22,279 bases of DNA, taken from the IMG/VR virus record IMGVR_UViG_3300044637_003149, positions 1 through 22,279 of that record. One strand, written 5' to 3'. Positions 1 to 7,417 of the stretch are shown piece after piece. The stretch is from a virus. Position 1 is the first letter of the stretch. Each line of letters starts with the position of its first letter. A model generated the notes under the pieces. That model was not told the origin of the DNA and ran no database searches. It saw nothing but the letters and a program-made list of their open reading frames with translations. A program made the position numbers and the translations under genes.

Positions 1-177
1 ACAATGGGCAGCGTACTTGTCACGGTTGGAAAGTTGCTTGCCGTTGGCTTCAGGCTTATATCTGCCAGCATGCACAACCCCTTTGGAATCAACACTGAAG
101 TGATAATGCTTTTTGTCGCTAGCGTTGGGGCTTAATCCGCCAGCCGTCCAATGTAAGCAGATATACTTTAGCTCCAT
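1..177 (-). CDS. N-acetylmuramoyl-L-alanine amidase (phage endolysin), N-terminal part
   Basis: Translating down from the ATG at 177 gives 59 residues before the window ends, so the gene is cut by the window edge. The start MELKYICLHWTAGG, followed by SDKKHYHFSVD and VVHAGRYKPEAN, matches the beginning of the amidase_2 family. These zinc enzymes cut the amide bond between MurNAc and L-Ala in peptidoglycan. His9 in LHWTAG is the expected first zinc ligand; the later ligands are outside the window. The ATG overlaps the stop of the upstream holin-like gene (TAATG), and AGGAG lies about 10 nt upstream. There is no signal peptide, so export would need a holin. The position after the tail fibre genes fits a lysis module. 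Confidence 0.85.
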   Translation of the reverse strand, partial: MELKYICLHWTAGGLSPNASDKKHYHFSVDSKGVVHAGRYKPEANGKQLSNRDKYAAHC

Positions 178-488
178 TAGCGTAAGGCTCCTTCTTTATT
201 GCTGACAGACGCTTCAAGGTTTCTCATTCGGGTATTCAAGCTGTCGATAGAAGTTGACATCTCGTGAACCACATCTTTAAGTTCATCAATGGAATGTTTA
301 AAGTCTTGAAGAAGTTTAATCGTATTCTCAATGCTTTGAATCAAAGATTTTAAGAAATCGCCGATACTGGGCTTGAGCAACCAAAACAAAAAAGCAACGA
401 CACACACCATTAACGCATTGCTAAAGACATTACCGACGATCATAAAAATCATGACATCAGGCGTGAATAGGTTTTGTAAATCTTGCAT
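177..488 (-). CDS. Small membrane protein with coiled coil, holin-like or spanin-like candidate
   Basis: This 103-residue protein has one long hydrophobic stretch at about residues 12-38 (MIFMIVGNVFSNALMVCVVA and on), then an amphipathic region of about 60 residues with heptad-like spacing (residues 44-95). It starts at the ATG at 488 behind GGAGG with 9-nt spacing. Its stop overlaps the start of the endolysin gene. Directly upstream of an amidase lacking a signal peptide, a membrane protein is a natural holin or lysis-accessory candidate. I do not recognise a named holin family, and a single membrane segment plus coiled coil could also be a spanin-type or baseplate-associated protein. The gene is near certain; the function is inferred from context. 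Confidence 0.6.
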   Translation of the reverse strand: MQDLQNLFTPDVMIFMIVGNVFSNALMVCVVAFLFWLLKPSIGDFLKSLIQSIENTIKLLQDFKHSIDELKDVVHEMSTSIDSLNTRMRNLEASVSNKEGALR

Positions 489-501
489 CTTAAAAAACCT
501 C

Positions 502-873
502 CTAACTGTTTAAAATGGCGAGTATGGCGGATTTAAGGGCTTCTTTGTTGGCGTCGCCTGTCACATCGACACCGTCAACCACATCGATCGCCGATTCTAA
601 ATCGCCCCCACCCAAGGCAACGTAAACCAGTGTCGAAATCGGCAAGAACGCCGTTCGCACTTCTTGGGGCAGTTGAAGCATAAAGGCGATGAGTTCATCA
701 CGCTTTTGAAGGGGTGACTTAGGCAAGGTGGGTACGGCTTCCCAAAAGCCGTCGAGGGAATCCGCCTCAACCATCGTCTCATTGTCGCCTAACTCCCAGT
801 CTGCTTCCACCATGCGAAAGCCTGTGTAGGTGGCGTTTTCTTCATTGAAATTAGTGAATGCGTAAAACGGCAT
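502..873 (-). CDS. Unknown protein after the tail fibre, possible fibre chaperone
   Basis: This 123-residue acidic protein begins MPFYAFTNFNEENATYTGFR. It starts at the ATG at 873 with AAAGGA about 9 nt upstream, 11 bp after the tail fibre gene stops. The first 50 residues are rich in acidic and aromatic residues. The C-terminal half contains a hydrophobic patch (FLPISTLVYVALGGG) and a Asp/Val-rich stretch. I do not recognise a domain. In P2-like phages the slot after the fibre gene usually holds a fibre assembly chaperone, and the size fits. No conserved chaperone motif is visible, so that role is only positional. Confidence 0.5.
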   Translation of the reverse strand: MPFYAFTNFNEENATYTGFRMVEADWELGDNETMVEADSLDGFWEAVPTLPKSPLQKRDELIAFMLQLPQEVRTAFLPISTLVYVALGGGDLESAIDVVDGVDVTGDANKEALKSAILAILNS

Positions 874-884
874 AATGAAATCCT

Positions 885-1853
885 TTATAAGTTGATTGAA
901 TATCCTGTAACAGCTATATCAAATCCGTTGATTGTGACTCGTGCGTCAATACTTTGACTGGCATTTGTAAGCACTTGAAACTCTCTCGAATGCCCTCCAT
1001 TTATAATGTCAAAGACATACTCCAGCGTTCCACCTGTTGGGCGGAACAAGAAAGCACCTGTTCCTCTTGCGGCACCAAACAGGGTCGCTGTTGTGGATAG
1101 TGGAGGTACAAAAGAACTCAGCGAAAATGCGGCATAAGTCCCACTAGAAACTAGCCCGACCAAAGTAGTCGTGCCTGTCAATCCTGTGGTCGTGCCATTT
1201 AAAGTGGTGGCATAACGCAGGCGTGAACTCTTACCTCTCCATGCTTCCATGTAAAACGGCAAGATGTTTGCTGAGCCGTCGGTTCTCAACGTCAAAGGCA
1301 ACTGCACGACCTTTTGTGACGTTCCGCCGATCGTCAAGGTACTGGCTCCGTTGGTGGTGGAAGCAACATAACCGCCTGAATAGGCGTAGACGTAGTACCA
1401 TGTGTTGTTGGCAACGGTTAAGCCGTCAGCAAGTCCGTTGGCTCCGTTGGTGGCAAGGTCAAGGTTTCGGCTCGCACTGGCAAGCGTGATGTTCGCTGTG
1501 TTGTCTTGAGTTCTTGCGTTCAAGGCTCCGTTGAAGTTGACTCGCTTGGGTTGAGCTGAATCGTAGGTGGGAACAGGGGCGTTTAAGTATCCGTTTGGGA
1601 AAACGGTATTGCTGACAATGCTCGTGACAATTGCCGTCAATAATTGCGTGTTGGTCGCATTGTTAAAGGTCAATCCAGCCTGTTCAATCACATACTGGAC
1701 TTGTTCCGCCACTTTCTTTAAGTAAACATCATTGCTCCCTAATCTTACGGCGGCTTTGTTTAAAACCGCCGTTTCCCCACCAAGCACAGGGTCGGTCGTT
1801 TCGATGCGATAGACATCGGGGCTAAACGTATTGGTCAACGTCAAGTTTGCCAT
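885..1853 (-). CDS. Phage tail fibre / tail-collar protein
   Basis: This 322-residue protein follows gpI in the P2 order I-H. Residues 1-90 form the phage-proximal part (MANLTLTNTFSPDVYR, then NKAAVRLGSNDVYLKKVAEQ). After this come long Gly/Thr/Ser/Asn-rich beta segments (residues 120-250) and a small C-terminal beta domain, as expected for a trimeric receptor-binding fibre. It starts at the ATG at 1853 behind GGAG with 9-nt spacing, 1 bp after the gpI stop. It is short compared with many P2 gpH fibres, so adsorption may use a short spike-like fibre. No cysteine or protease motif is seen. Host range cannot be read from the sequence. Confidence 0.75.
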   Translation of the reverse strand: MANLTLTNTFSPDVYRIETTDPVLGGETAVLNKAAVRLGSNDVYLKKVAEQVQYVIEQAGLTFNNATNTQLLTAIVTSIVSNTVFPNGYLNAPVPTYDSAQPKRVNFNGALNARTQDNTANITLASASRNLDLATNGANGLADGLTVANNTWYYVYAYSGGYVASTTNGASTLTIGGTSQKVVQLPLTLRTDGSANILPFYMEAWRGKSSRLRYATTLNGTTTGLTGTTTLVGLVSSGTYAAFSLSSFVPPLSTTATLFGAARGTGAFLFRPTGGTLEYVFDIINGGHSREFQVLTNASQSIDARVTINGFDIAVTGYSINL

Positions 1854-1854
1854 A

Positions 1855-2460
1855 TTACACTACTCCTGCGGTAAAAGTACCGTCTGCTACAATTGAACCA
1901 TCACAGATATTGGATGCCTGCACAAAGCTAATTTCATTCAACACACATCGAGCAGGGGTAACCAATTTAAGCAGTTGCCGAATATCGTAAGACTGCTGAA
2001 TGCTAATCGCACGATTCAATTTGATGTTATATTTGGCGAAAGAGTCTGAACTTCCGCAGTCATACGTGCCGTCTGCATAAATCGAACCGTCACAAAAGGC
2101 ATCGCCAACCCCTTCATCGACGACGATGTCGTAATCGGGGAAATCGTCAATACCTGTTTTGCAGATTTTCACGGTTCCCCAGCCCAAACTTTCCAACGCC
2201 AAACGCACCGAAAGCACCGTGCCTTTTCGGCGATGCGTTTCAATCGAATTGGCAATCGCCAAACGCTTCACTTCATCGCTCGCTAGGGGGTTCCAATAAT
2301 CTAAGCTAAAGCCCCACGCCAACCATGGTAACAGTGCCACAGGGCAAGTTGCAGGATTCCAAAGCGTCGTAAACTCAAAGAAAACGCTCGTGCATTTTTC
2401 GCCGAGTTGATCAAAGGCGACTTCTAAAGGGCTACGATTGGGAGGAAGCAGGCTCATCAT
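1855..2460 (-). CDS. I: Tail protein I, baseplate wedge (P2 gpI-like)
   Basis: The protein has 201 residues. The N-terminal half (residues 1-95) contains the gpI signature: LLPPNRSPLE, then LLPWLAWGFSLDYWNP, then ETHRRKGTVLSVRLALESLGWG. In P2 this protein links the baseplate wedge to the fibre. The start is the ATG at 2460 or the adjacent one at 2457, with GGAGG about 9 nt upstream; the gene lies 1 bp after gpJ. The C-terminal part carries an internal repeat, CDGSIYADGTY (residues 123-133) and CDGSIVADGTF (residues 186-196), which may form the fibre attachment site. Length agrees with the family. Confidence 0.85.
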   Translation of the reverse strand: MMSLLPPNRSPLEVAFDQLGEKCTSVFFEFTTLWNPATCPVALLPWLAWGFSLDYWNPLASDEVKRLAIANSIETHRRKGTVLSVRLALESLGWGTVKICKTGIDDFPDYDIVVDEGVGDAFCDGSIYADGTYDCGSSDSFAKYNIKLNRAISIQQSYDIRQLLKLVTPARCVLNEISFVQASNICDGSIVADGTFTAGVV

Positions 2461-2461
2461 C

Positions 2462-3352
2462 TTAAACCGCCTCCGTCACAGAAATAGCCGTGCAGTAAGG
2501 GGCTTGTGTTGCGGAAGCCACGACGTTCGCCGTGGGAGCAGTCAAACTCACAGACTCGACCCCTGCTTGATGCAAGGCAGCATAAAGCCCCGACAAACTC
2601 ACCGTAGCCCCCACTTTGTGTTGAGCATCCACATAAGCCGTTAAAGCCTCTTGAGCCGTTTCTAAAACAATCGCCATGTCTGGTCCCGTAAATAACGTAA
2701 GCTCTGCCGTCACGCTATAGTTTAAAATTGAAGCCGAAACAACTTCGACGGTATCCGTAAACGGACGCACACTTTCGGCGTTCAAGGCATTTTCCACCGC
2801 CGTCAATAAAGGTGTGCCTGCGGTTCCTGACCCTGTACGAGAAAGCACCGATACCTGCACCGTGCCTGCCGTCGGTTGTGTAATACCCACATCTTTCACA
2901 TCCGCATCAGCACTTAGGGCATGGAAGCGATAGGCTCCCACGCTTCCAGCGGTGCTAAATCCTTCTAAAGACAACTGAATCCGCTCTCTAAAATTATCGT
3001 CACTTTCCAACACCGCCTCAACAGGAGGAAAGGCTAACGGATCCGCAGGGATTAAAACAAAGCGTTCAACGCCGTAAAAGGCTCCCAACTGATCCAAGTT
3101 TGAGCCAATGGCATAGGCGAGCATGCACTGCTTCGCCGATTCATTGATGCGGTTTCTTAGCAATAACTCACGATACGCCATCGTTTCCAAAACCAAATAA
3201 GCAGGATCGCTCGGCAAAATACCTGTGAACAAATCAGGATTAAGGGCTTGTAAGTACACCAAGGACTCGTTTAAAATTGTCGTAAAGTCTAAAGGCTCCA
3301 CCACGGTGGGGGCTGGCAATTGGCTTAAATCAATGGCGGTAAACTCACTCAT
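2462..3352 (-). CDS. J: Baseplate J protein, wedge component
   Basis: This 296-residue protein belongs to the Baseplate_J family (P2 gpJ, Mu gp47). Visible signatures are the N-terminal ILPSDPAYLVLETMAYRELL, the central DDNFRERIQLSLEGFSTAGS and AYRFHALSADADVKDVGITQ, and the C-terminal VGATVSLSGLYAALHQAGVE. It forms the ring-linking part of the baseplate wedge with gpW and gpI. The ATG at 3352 overlaps the gpW stop (TAATG), giving translational coupling. Gene order W-J-I-fibre is the same as in P2. The length is normal and no break is seen. Confidence 0.9.
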   Translation of the reverse strand: MSEFTAIDLSQLPAPTVVEPLDFTTILNESLVYLQALNPDLFTGILPSDPAYLVLETMAYRELLLRNRINESAKQCMLAYAIGSNLDQLGAFYGVERFVLIPADPLAFPPVEAVLESDDNFRERIQLSLEGFSTAGSVGAYRFHALSADADVKDVGITQPTAGTVQVSVLSRTGSGTAGTPLLTAVENALNAESVRPFTDTVEVVSASILNYSVTAELTLFTGPDMAIVLETAQEALTAYVDAQHKVGATVSLSGLYAALHQAGVESVSLTAPTANVVASATQAPYCTAISVTEAV

Positions 3353-3687
3353 TAGCGTACTTGCACCCCTTGAATGTTAATCGGTTGACCGTTGGCTAAG
3401 ATCTCGGCGGACACATCGATCGTCGCCTTGCCTGTTTCATCAGACTTAACAGACACCTGCTTGACGCTAATGCGTGGTTCCCATAAAGCGAGGGCATCCG
3501 CCGATGCCGCAATCATCTTGAGTTTGGTGGACGCATTCATAGGGGCATCCGTAAGCTGAAAGAGCTGGGAGCCATACGCACGGTTCATCACCCGAGATCC
3601 TAACGGCGTGGTGAGAATATGCCCCACACTTTGGCGGATGTGGTCGGGGATATTTAAGCTGGTGCCGACGTGCCGATTCATACCCAT
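3352..3687 (-). CDS. W: Baseplate wedge protein W (gp25-like)
   Basis: This 111-residue protein of the GPW/gp25 family starts the W-J-I baseplate unit. The family pattern is clear: HIRQSVGHILTTPLGSRVMN followed by RAYGSQLFQL and a C-terminal segment ending in the strand PINIQGVQVR. Members polymerise at the base of the sheath and start sheath assembly. The ATG at 3687 has GGAGG with 7-nt spacing. Upstream there is a 139-bp gap holding an intrinsic terminator and one copy of the recurring 11-bp motif, so this gene may begin a separate transcription unit. Confidence 0.88.
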   Translation of the reverse strand: MGMNRHVGTSLNIPDHIRQSVGHILTTPLGSRVMNRAYGSQLFQLTDAPMNASTKLKMIAASADALALWEPRISVKQVSVKSDETGKATIDVSAEILANGQPINIQGVQVR

Positions 3688-3739
3688 TGGGGAGCCTCCA
3701 AAGCTTTTACCTGTTCAGCTTAGCAAGTCTCCCTCCTTG

Positions 3740-3750
3740 TTTCTTGGGCA
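3740..3750 (-). promoter_or_regulatory. Recurring 11-bp motif, copy C (before gene W)
   Basis: Plus-strand TTTCTTGGGCA, identical to the core at 7421, 11559 and 17482. In this copy the flanking CGTAA element is degenerate (CGCAA after a 6-nt spacer). It lies between the terminator hairpin and the W start codon. A role as a late activator site is inferred from its position. Confidence 0.4.
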
Positions 3751-3759
3751 ACGATACGC

Positions 3760-3789
3760 AAAAAAATCCCCGATGCTCATGCGTCGGGG
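3760..3789 (-). terminator. Rho-independent terminator between genes V and W
   Basis: Read on the minus strand, a 9-bp stem (CCCCGACGC / GCATCGGGG, one G-T wobble) closes a 4-nt loop and is followed by A and seven T residues. This is a classical intrinsic terminator, lying 38 bp after the spike gene stop and within what is usually one continuous baseplate operon. Confidence 0.85.
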
Positions 3790-3826
3790 GATGATGATAG
3801 GGATTTCATCGGACGTTAAATTAAGA

Positions 3827-4375
3827 CTAAGACATGGGAGGCGTGGCTCCTGCCCCACCGTGGTTGTGGCTGTTGTACTGGCTACGCATTGTTGCCATCG
3901 TGCCTGTGGCATCGGCGACGGTGCTTCCTACAATAGCCCCACTTACTGTTAAATTGCCTTGAATTGAAATACTTCCTTGCCACGTCGTCAATGGGCAGGT
4001 CACCGCAAGGGAACCTGTCGAATCCACCGTAAGGGCTTTGGTGCTTGTGTTGTACATGAGCTTTGTGCCGTCGCCAAAATCGATGTAGTGCTGATTGGCG
4101 GTTCCGCCCGAAGCCCCCACAACACCGCCTAAGGCAAAGGCATGTTCCCAATTGTGATCAGGCACGATTAAAACGCAGTGTGTGCCGATGCTTGGCACGC
4201 TCCACACCTTCACCGCTCCCCATGCAGGAGACACCCATGGAATCCAATCCGTGACCAATTCGCCGTCGTCGACTTTCACTCGAGCAGTCGTGGCATCAAT
4301 GGCGACCACTTCGCCTGCTGTCGTGCTTTGGGCTTGCTGGCGTTGCGTTTCCGCAAGGGCATACTGATTAAACAT
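3827..4375 (-). CDS. V: Baseplate assembly protein V, tail spike
   Basis: This 182-residue protein matches the P2 gpV / Mu gp45 spike family. It has an OB-fold-like N-terminal part (residues 20-95: VVAIDATTARVKVDDGELVTDWIPW and following, split by the family PSIGTHCVLIVPD motif). A repetitive beta part follows (IDFGDGTKLMYNTSTKALTV), then a tip with His-Asn-His near residues 170-172. HxH at the tip of such spikes is known to bind iron. The ATG at 4375 overlaps the upstream stop, and GGAGG is about 10 nt upstream. The trimer pierces the outer membrane at the end of the tail tube. Confidence 0.88.
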   Translation of the reverse strand: MFNQYALAETQRQQAQSTTAGEVVAIDATTARVKVDDGELVTDWIPWVSPAWGAVKVWSVPSIGTHCVLIVPDHNWEHAFALGGVVGASGGTANQHYIDFGDGTKLMYNTSTKALTVDSTGSLAVTCPLTTWQGSISIQGNLTVSGAIVGSTVADATGTMATMRSQYNSHNHGGAGATPPMS

Positions 4376-4908
4376 TAAAGAATCACCTCCGTGCTAGGGT
4401 TGGCTCCGTTGACGGTAACGTAAGCAGAAATATGCTCAAACTCCACCGTAAGCGGATCTTCCCAAATGTTTATCCCTGCCAAGGCTTCCGTGTGGGCTTC
4501 AATGAGCATGACCGCATACTTTCGGTTTTTATCGTCCATCATAAAGTCGGTGGTGATGTCGTCGATTTTAAAGTGCTTAATGGGTTGATCAAACTGATTC
4601 AAGTGAATCGCTTGAGCCACCTTTAATGCCAAGCCTCGTGCCTTGAGCTGGGCGTTGCCTTCATCAATCAAGACGACTCGAAATTCAAAGTCCAACTGCA
4701 CACGCAATTGCTCGCCACCGCCTTGTTCCGCTACAGGGTTCATGCGGTTACATTCAATCGTCAGCAAGGGAAAGTCTTGTCCATGCCACGTTTCAAAGTC
4801 TATAAAGGTATAATCCGCCTTAATGGTTTTTAAGGCAGGCACAGCCGTTGCCAACGCTTCGGCAATCGCCGTGTGCAAGTCCTGTAAATTAACGGCAGGA
4901 ATATCCAT
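4375..4908 (-). CDS. Tail completion/terminator-like protein (Mu gp37-like)
   Basis: This 177-residue acidic protein begins with a helix (NLQDLHTAIAEALATAVPAL). It continues with alternating strands, including FPLLTIECNRMNPV and the pair LDFEFRVVLIDE / KYAVMLIEAHTEA. This layout resembles Mu gp37-type proteins that sit next to the joining and Z proteins and cap the tail tube. It lies between the Z-like gene and the spike gene V, where such proteins occur in P2/Mu hybrid prophages. Start at the ATG at 4908 behind AGGAG, directly touching the Z-like stop. The family assignment rests on overall pattern and position rather than a diagnostic motif. Confidence 0.5.
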   Translation of the reverse strand: MDIPAVNLQDLHTAIAEALATAVPALKTIKADYTFIDFETWHGQDFPLLTIECNRMNPVAEQGGGEQLRVQLDFEFRVVLIDEGNAQLKARGLALKVAQAIHLNQFDQPIKHFKIDDITTDFMMDDKNRKYAVMLIEAHTEALAGINIWEDPLTVEFEHISAYVTVNGANPSTEVIL

Positions 4909-5409
4909 TTAAATCGCTCCTAATCGGTGTAAGTGATGCTCGTAACGGCTTACAAAGTAAGCAATCATCTGTTCTAAAACGCCATCCATTAAAGATTCTG
5001 ATTCCGTCACAGGCATATCTTGCTTGACTTTAATAATCGGCAATCGACTATTGCCTAGTCGCATGTAGACGCTTTTTTTAGGACTGTTCTTTTTGAAAAA
5101 CGCCCCTTCATACTGAACTTTGTTTGCCTTGATACCTCGTGCGGTTTGGGTTGGCTTTAAATAAGCCAAATCCACAGGGTTTAAGCCCAAGAAAACCGAG
5201 CCTTTGCCTTCAGACGCTTGAATACGTTGCAACAACCGCTTTTTCAACACAGAAGCAGGCACTAGCCCCTTGAGTTCTTTTTGTACTAAGCTTCGCCCTC
5301 TACGAGTGGCATCACTCAAGGCAAAACGCTTGGCTTTTTCTGCTTCACTCCCTAGGCTTTTAATCCATTGATCAAGGGGGGCTTTATTAAATTTGGCACT
5401 TATTGCCAT
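4909..5409 (-). CDS. Prophage minor tail protein Z-like
   Basis: This 166-residue basic protein has an N-terminal helical region (AEKAKRFALSDATRRGRSLV) followed by VQKELKGLVPASVLKKRLL. A beta segment comes next (KGSVFLGLNPVDLAYLKPTQ) and then a basic strand region up to residue 135. This is the pattern of the GPZ minor tail / tail completion family, in which a helix with RA.N...R is followed by an activation loop-like pL..y segment. The ATG at 5409 overlaps the upstream gene by 10 bp and has GGAGG with 7-nt spacing. Its role would be head-tail joining or tail completion. A known head partner is not visible in this window. Confidence 0.6.
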   Translation of the reverse strand: MAISAKFNKAPLDQWIKSLGSEAEKAKRFALSDATRRGRSLVQKELKGLVPASVLKKRLLQRIQASEGKGSVFLGLNPVDLAYLKPTQTARGIKANKVQYEGAFFKKNSPKKSVYMRLGNSRLPIIKVKQDMPVTESESLMDGVLEQMIAYFVSRYEHHLHRLGAI

Positions 5410-5759
5410 TCAAAGACCTCCTCTTCTTCCGTATTGGAACCTGTCGCAATATCGTTGACGTGATTAAGCGTCAAGCCAAACCGAACGAGACCAAACTCGT
5501 CATGCAAGGCATGGGTAATGCGGTAATTCGTCTCATGGATCGTGACAATATCATCACGCTTGAGACCTTGCGACTCACTCATCTGCATAATCGCCACAGC
5601 CTCCGCTTCCTCTAAAGTCAAAATACCTAAACGCACCAACATTTCAGGCGACTGTAAAATACAAAGGGCTTCATGCGGTTCGCCGTCTTTCACCCAAGCA
5701 ATAGATTGAGCAAACTCATCGCCGTCAAAGAGTTCATTTAAATCGGGTAAGGGTAACAT
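5400..5759 (-). CDS. Small head-tail joining-like protein
   Basis: I chose the ATG at 5759 (119 residues, MLPLPDLNELFDGDEF). AGGAG sits 6 nt upstream and the gpD stop is only 1 bp away. The upstream in-frame GTG at 5774 has no ribosome site and would overlap gpD. The body has a beta-rich layout, with ALCILQSPEMLV, then DIVTIHETNYRIT, then FGLVRFGLTL. This resembles the small joining proteins (often labelled ATP-binding sugar transporter-like) that precede the Z protein in Mu-like prophages. The C-terminus is acidic (SNTEEEEVFEWQ). Family assignment is tentative; gene reality is secure from the overlap with Z and the ribosome site. Confidence 0.55.
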   Translation of the reverse strand: MLPLPDLNELFDGDEFAQSIAWVKDGEPHEALCILQSPEMLVRLGILTLEEAEAVAIMQMSESQGLKRDDIVTIHETNYRITHALHDEFGLVRFGLTLNHVNDIATGSNTEEEEVFEWQ

Positions 5760-5760
5760 C

Positions 5761-6756
5761 TTAATCTCCTTCACAGTTTAATTGGGTGGTTAACCCTTGG
5801 GTTAAATCGAAATTATGGGTGACTCGTATAATCTGCCACGTCACCCCTGCAATCGGCGGTGTCGTGCCTGTAATCGTGACTTTGTGCAAGGCAAAGATAG
5901 ATGTATCGCCTAAGGGGAGTTTCAGGCTCAAGCGTCGGCTTGATTTCTGTGTCTGATTCAAGTGAGCTGATGCCGCCTGTTGGGCTTGGCTCAAACTGGG
6001 GAAGACGGTTTTTAAGCGTCGCACAGGCTCCCCCGAACCAACAATAATACTTTCGGCTTTCTTTTGCGTGCGTGAACGGTAACGTGCCACGCATGAACCG
6101 CCTTCGCCACGTCCGCCGTCGCTGTACTGTAGACTGCTGACTTCTTTTGCATTAAAGCGATGAAGGGGCAGGTTTTGACCTGTAGGCGTAATCAATGAGC
6201 CAAGGGCTTGAAAAATGAGGGAGCCGCCATTAATTTTAAACGTGGCATGATTCGTGCGTGCCAAGCGTTGCACCAAGTGCAGATCGCTTTCTTGCCTTTG
6301 ATAAAAAGCCGTCATGGGAATACCTGCCAAGGAAGGACTAATCGACGCATTCAAGCCATTCCGCTTAGCGATGCTTTGAAGCACAACGCCTAGCGTCCCT
6401 GCTTGCCACGCTTGCGTTCGTTGGCTCTGCATTTGCTTATAGCTGGCATTTGTATTGAGGGGAGTCCCCTTGCATCGCAAGACAACCAAGCGACTGTCTT
6501 CGTCGATTTCTCGTTCATCCACCACATACCGCCCGACTTTAATCAAGCCCGACTCAAGAAAGCCGATGCTAGCTTCAAGAATCGCCCCACGATGCGGAAT
6601 GACTAAAGTCGGCTGACGCACCAAAACCAATTCCAAGGCATCCGACTCGTCTTTCGCATCATCGGTGACGGAAAGTTCCACAAAAAGAGGCTTTAGTTTT
6701 TCAGTGACATCTTCACCATTGACGACGAGTTTAAAGGCAGGGGTTCGCATTACCAT
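5761..6756 (-). CDS. D: Late control gene D-like tail protein, baseplate hub
   Basis: This 331-residue protein matches the P2 gpD / Mu gp44 hub family. N-terminal signatures are FKLVVNGEDVTEKLKPLFVE, then TDDAKDESDALELVL and VGRYVVDEREID. The middle contains LHLVQRLARTNHATFKINGG, and the C-terminus has PLGDTSIFALHKVTITG. The hub trimer connects tube and spike. The name late control refers to a regulatory observation in P2; the family role is structural. The ATG at 6756 has GGGGAGG 10 nt upstream and overlaps gpX by 7 bp; a second ATG at 6750 is less well spaced. Order U-X-D is as in P2. Confidence 0.88.
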   Translation of the reverse strand: MVMRTPAFKLVVNGEDVTEKLKPLFVELSVTDDAKDESDALELVLVRQPTLVIPHRGAILEASIGFLESGLIKVGRYVVDEREIDEDSRLVVLRCKGTPLNTNASYKQMQSQRTQAWQAGTLGVVLQSIAKRNGLNASISPSLAGIPMTAFYQRQESDLHLVQRLARTNHATFKINGGSLIFQALGSLITPTGQNLPLHRFNAKEVSSLQYSDGGRGEGGSCVARYRSRTQKKAESIIVGSGEPVRRLKTVFPSLSQAQQAASAHLNQTQKSSRRLSLKLPLGDTSIFALHKVTITGTTPPIAGVTWQIIRVTHNFDLTQGLTTQLNCEGD

Positions 6757-6956
6757 AAGACAATCGCCTCCCCTTCATTACTGGGAGCCTTCCAGTCAGG
6801 CAGGGTAATCTTCATCCCTTGCGTCAATTCAGCAGGGGCATTGGCAATCAAGGGATTCGCTTCAAGCACGGTTAAAACGGCATCCGTACTGCCGTAATGC
6901 TGAAAGCAAATCAAGTCGATCGTGTCGCCGTCGTGCGACGTGTAAAGTACCGTCAT
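6750..6956 (-). CDS. X: Tail protein X, LysM-like
   Basis: This 68-residue protein is the small tail protein X of P2-like phages. The signature is a LysM-like fold: SHDGDTIDLICFQHYGS, then VLEANPLIANAPAELTQGMK, then ITLPDW. Members act in tail completion, probably at the baseplate hub. Its ATG overlaps the gpU stop (TAATG), so it is coupled to U, and it overlaps D at its end. Length and order U-X-D are normal for the family. Confidence 0.88.
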   Translation of the reverse strand: MTVLYTSHDGDTIDLICFQHYGSTDAVLTVLEANPLIANAPAELTQGMKITLPDWKAPSNEGEAIVLW

Positions 6957-7372
6957 TATTTACCCTCCACTCGGCTTAATTCAAGCCTTACTTTGGTTTT
7001 GAGCAATTGACCCGAAAGCGTGTATTGATCGCCCGACTCGCCGATGCTTTGAATCACCCAATTACCGTGGTTCTTACCCATGCCGTCATAGAGGGGGGCA
7101 GGCTTGCCCGAAGCAGCCAAGGCATCTAGCTTAGCCAAATCCACGCCGTTGTCATTTTCACGACCCAACTCCGACCGCAAGCCCTTGGCAAACAATACGG
7201 CATCAACGGCATAGGTTTCTAAGCCACGCCCCATGTACTGGTGAACGACACCTGCTCCTAGCGTGTCTTGGCTGGTGTATCGGTACGTTTTACTGCGGCT
7301 CATGGATTCAAGGGCAAGGGTGCTGATTGTAAACTGCACGTCGCCCAGTTGCATCATAATGTCTTGACTCAT
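6956..7372 (-). CDS. U: Tail protein U (P2 gpU-like)
   Basis: This 138-residue protein matches the gpU family. It begins MMQLGDVQFTISTLALESM, continues with RSKTYRYTSQDTLGAG, and has the typical RGLETYAVDAVLF and GNWVIQSIGESGDQYT segments. In P2, gpU is needed for tail completion. It is followed without gap by X and D. Its ribosome site (AAAGGGG) is the 3' arm of a hairpin that ends 9 nt before the ATG, so translation or transcription may be controlled there. It is separated from the tape measure gene by the inserted accessory cassette; in P2 the two are neighbours. Confidence 0.85.
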   Translation of the reverse strand: MSQDIMMQLGDVQFTISTLALESMSRSKTYRYTSQDTLGAGVVHQYMGRGLETYAVDAVLFAKGLRSELGRENDNGVDLAKLDALAASGKPAPLYDGMGKNHGNWVIQSIGESGDQYTLSGQLLKTKVRLELSRVEGK

Positions 7373-7375
7373 GCG

Positions 7376-7411
7376 AAAAATCCCCTTTCATACCTTAAGT
7401 ATAAAAGGGGA
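7376..7411 (-). promoter_or_regulatory. Hairpin covering the gene U ribosome site, terminator-like
   Basis: On the minus strand, CCCCTTTT-ATAC pairs with GTAT-GAAAGGGG (11 pairs, one mismatch, loop TTAAG). The hairpin is followed by ATTTTT and then CGC and the U start codon. It has the form of an intrinsic terminator. Its 3' arm is also the only Shine-Dalgarno for gene U, so it could act as a terminator for hicAB read-through, an RNA switch, or both. Confidence 0.65.
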
Positions 7412-7417
7412 CTGTCT

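Noticed and set aside
3715-3912. 65-residue minus-strand frame between V and W
   Set aside because: It crosses the terminator hairpin and the V gene in another frame, with no ribosome site.
3608-3952. 114-residue plus-strand frame
   Set aside because: Antisense across W, the terminator and V; no supporting signal.
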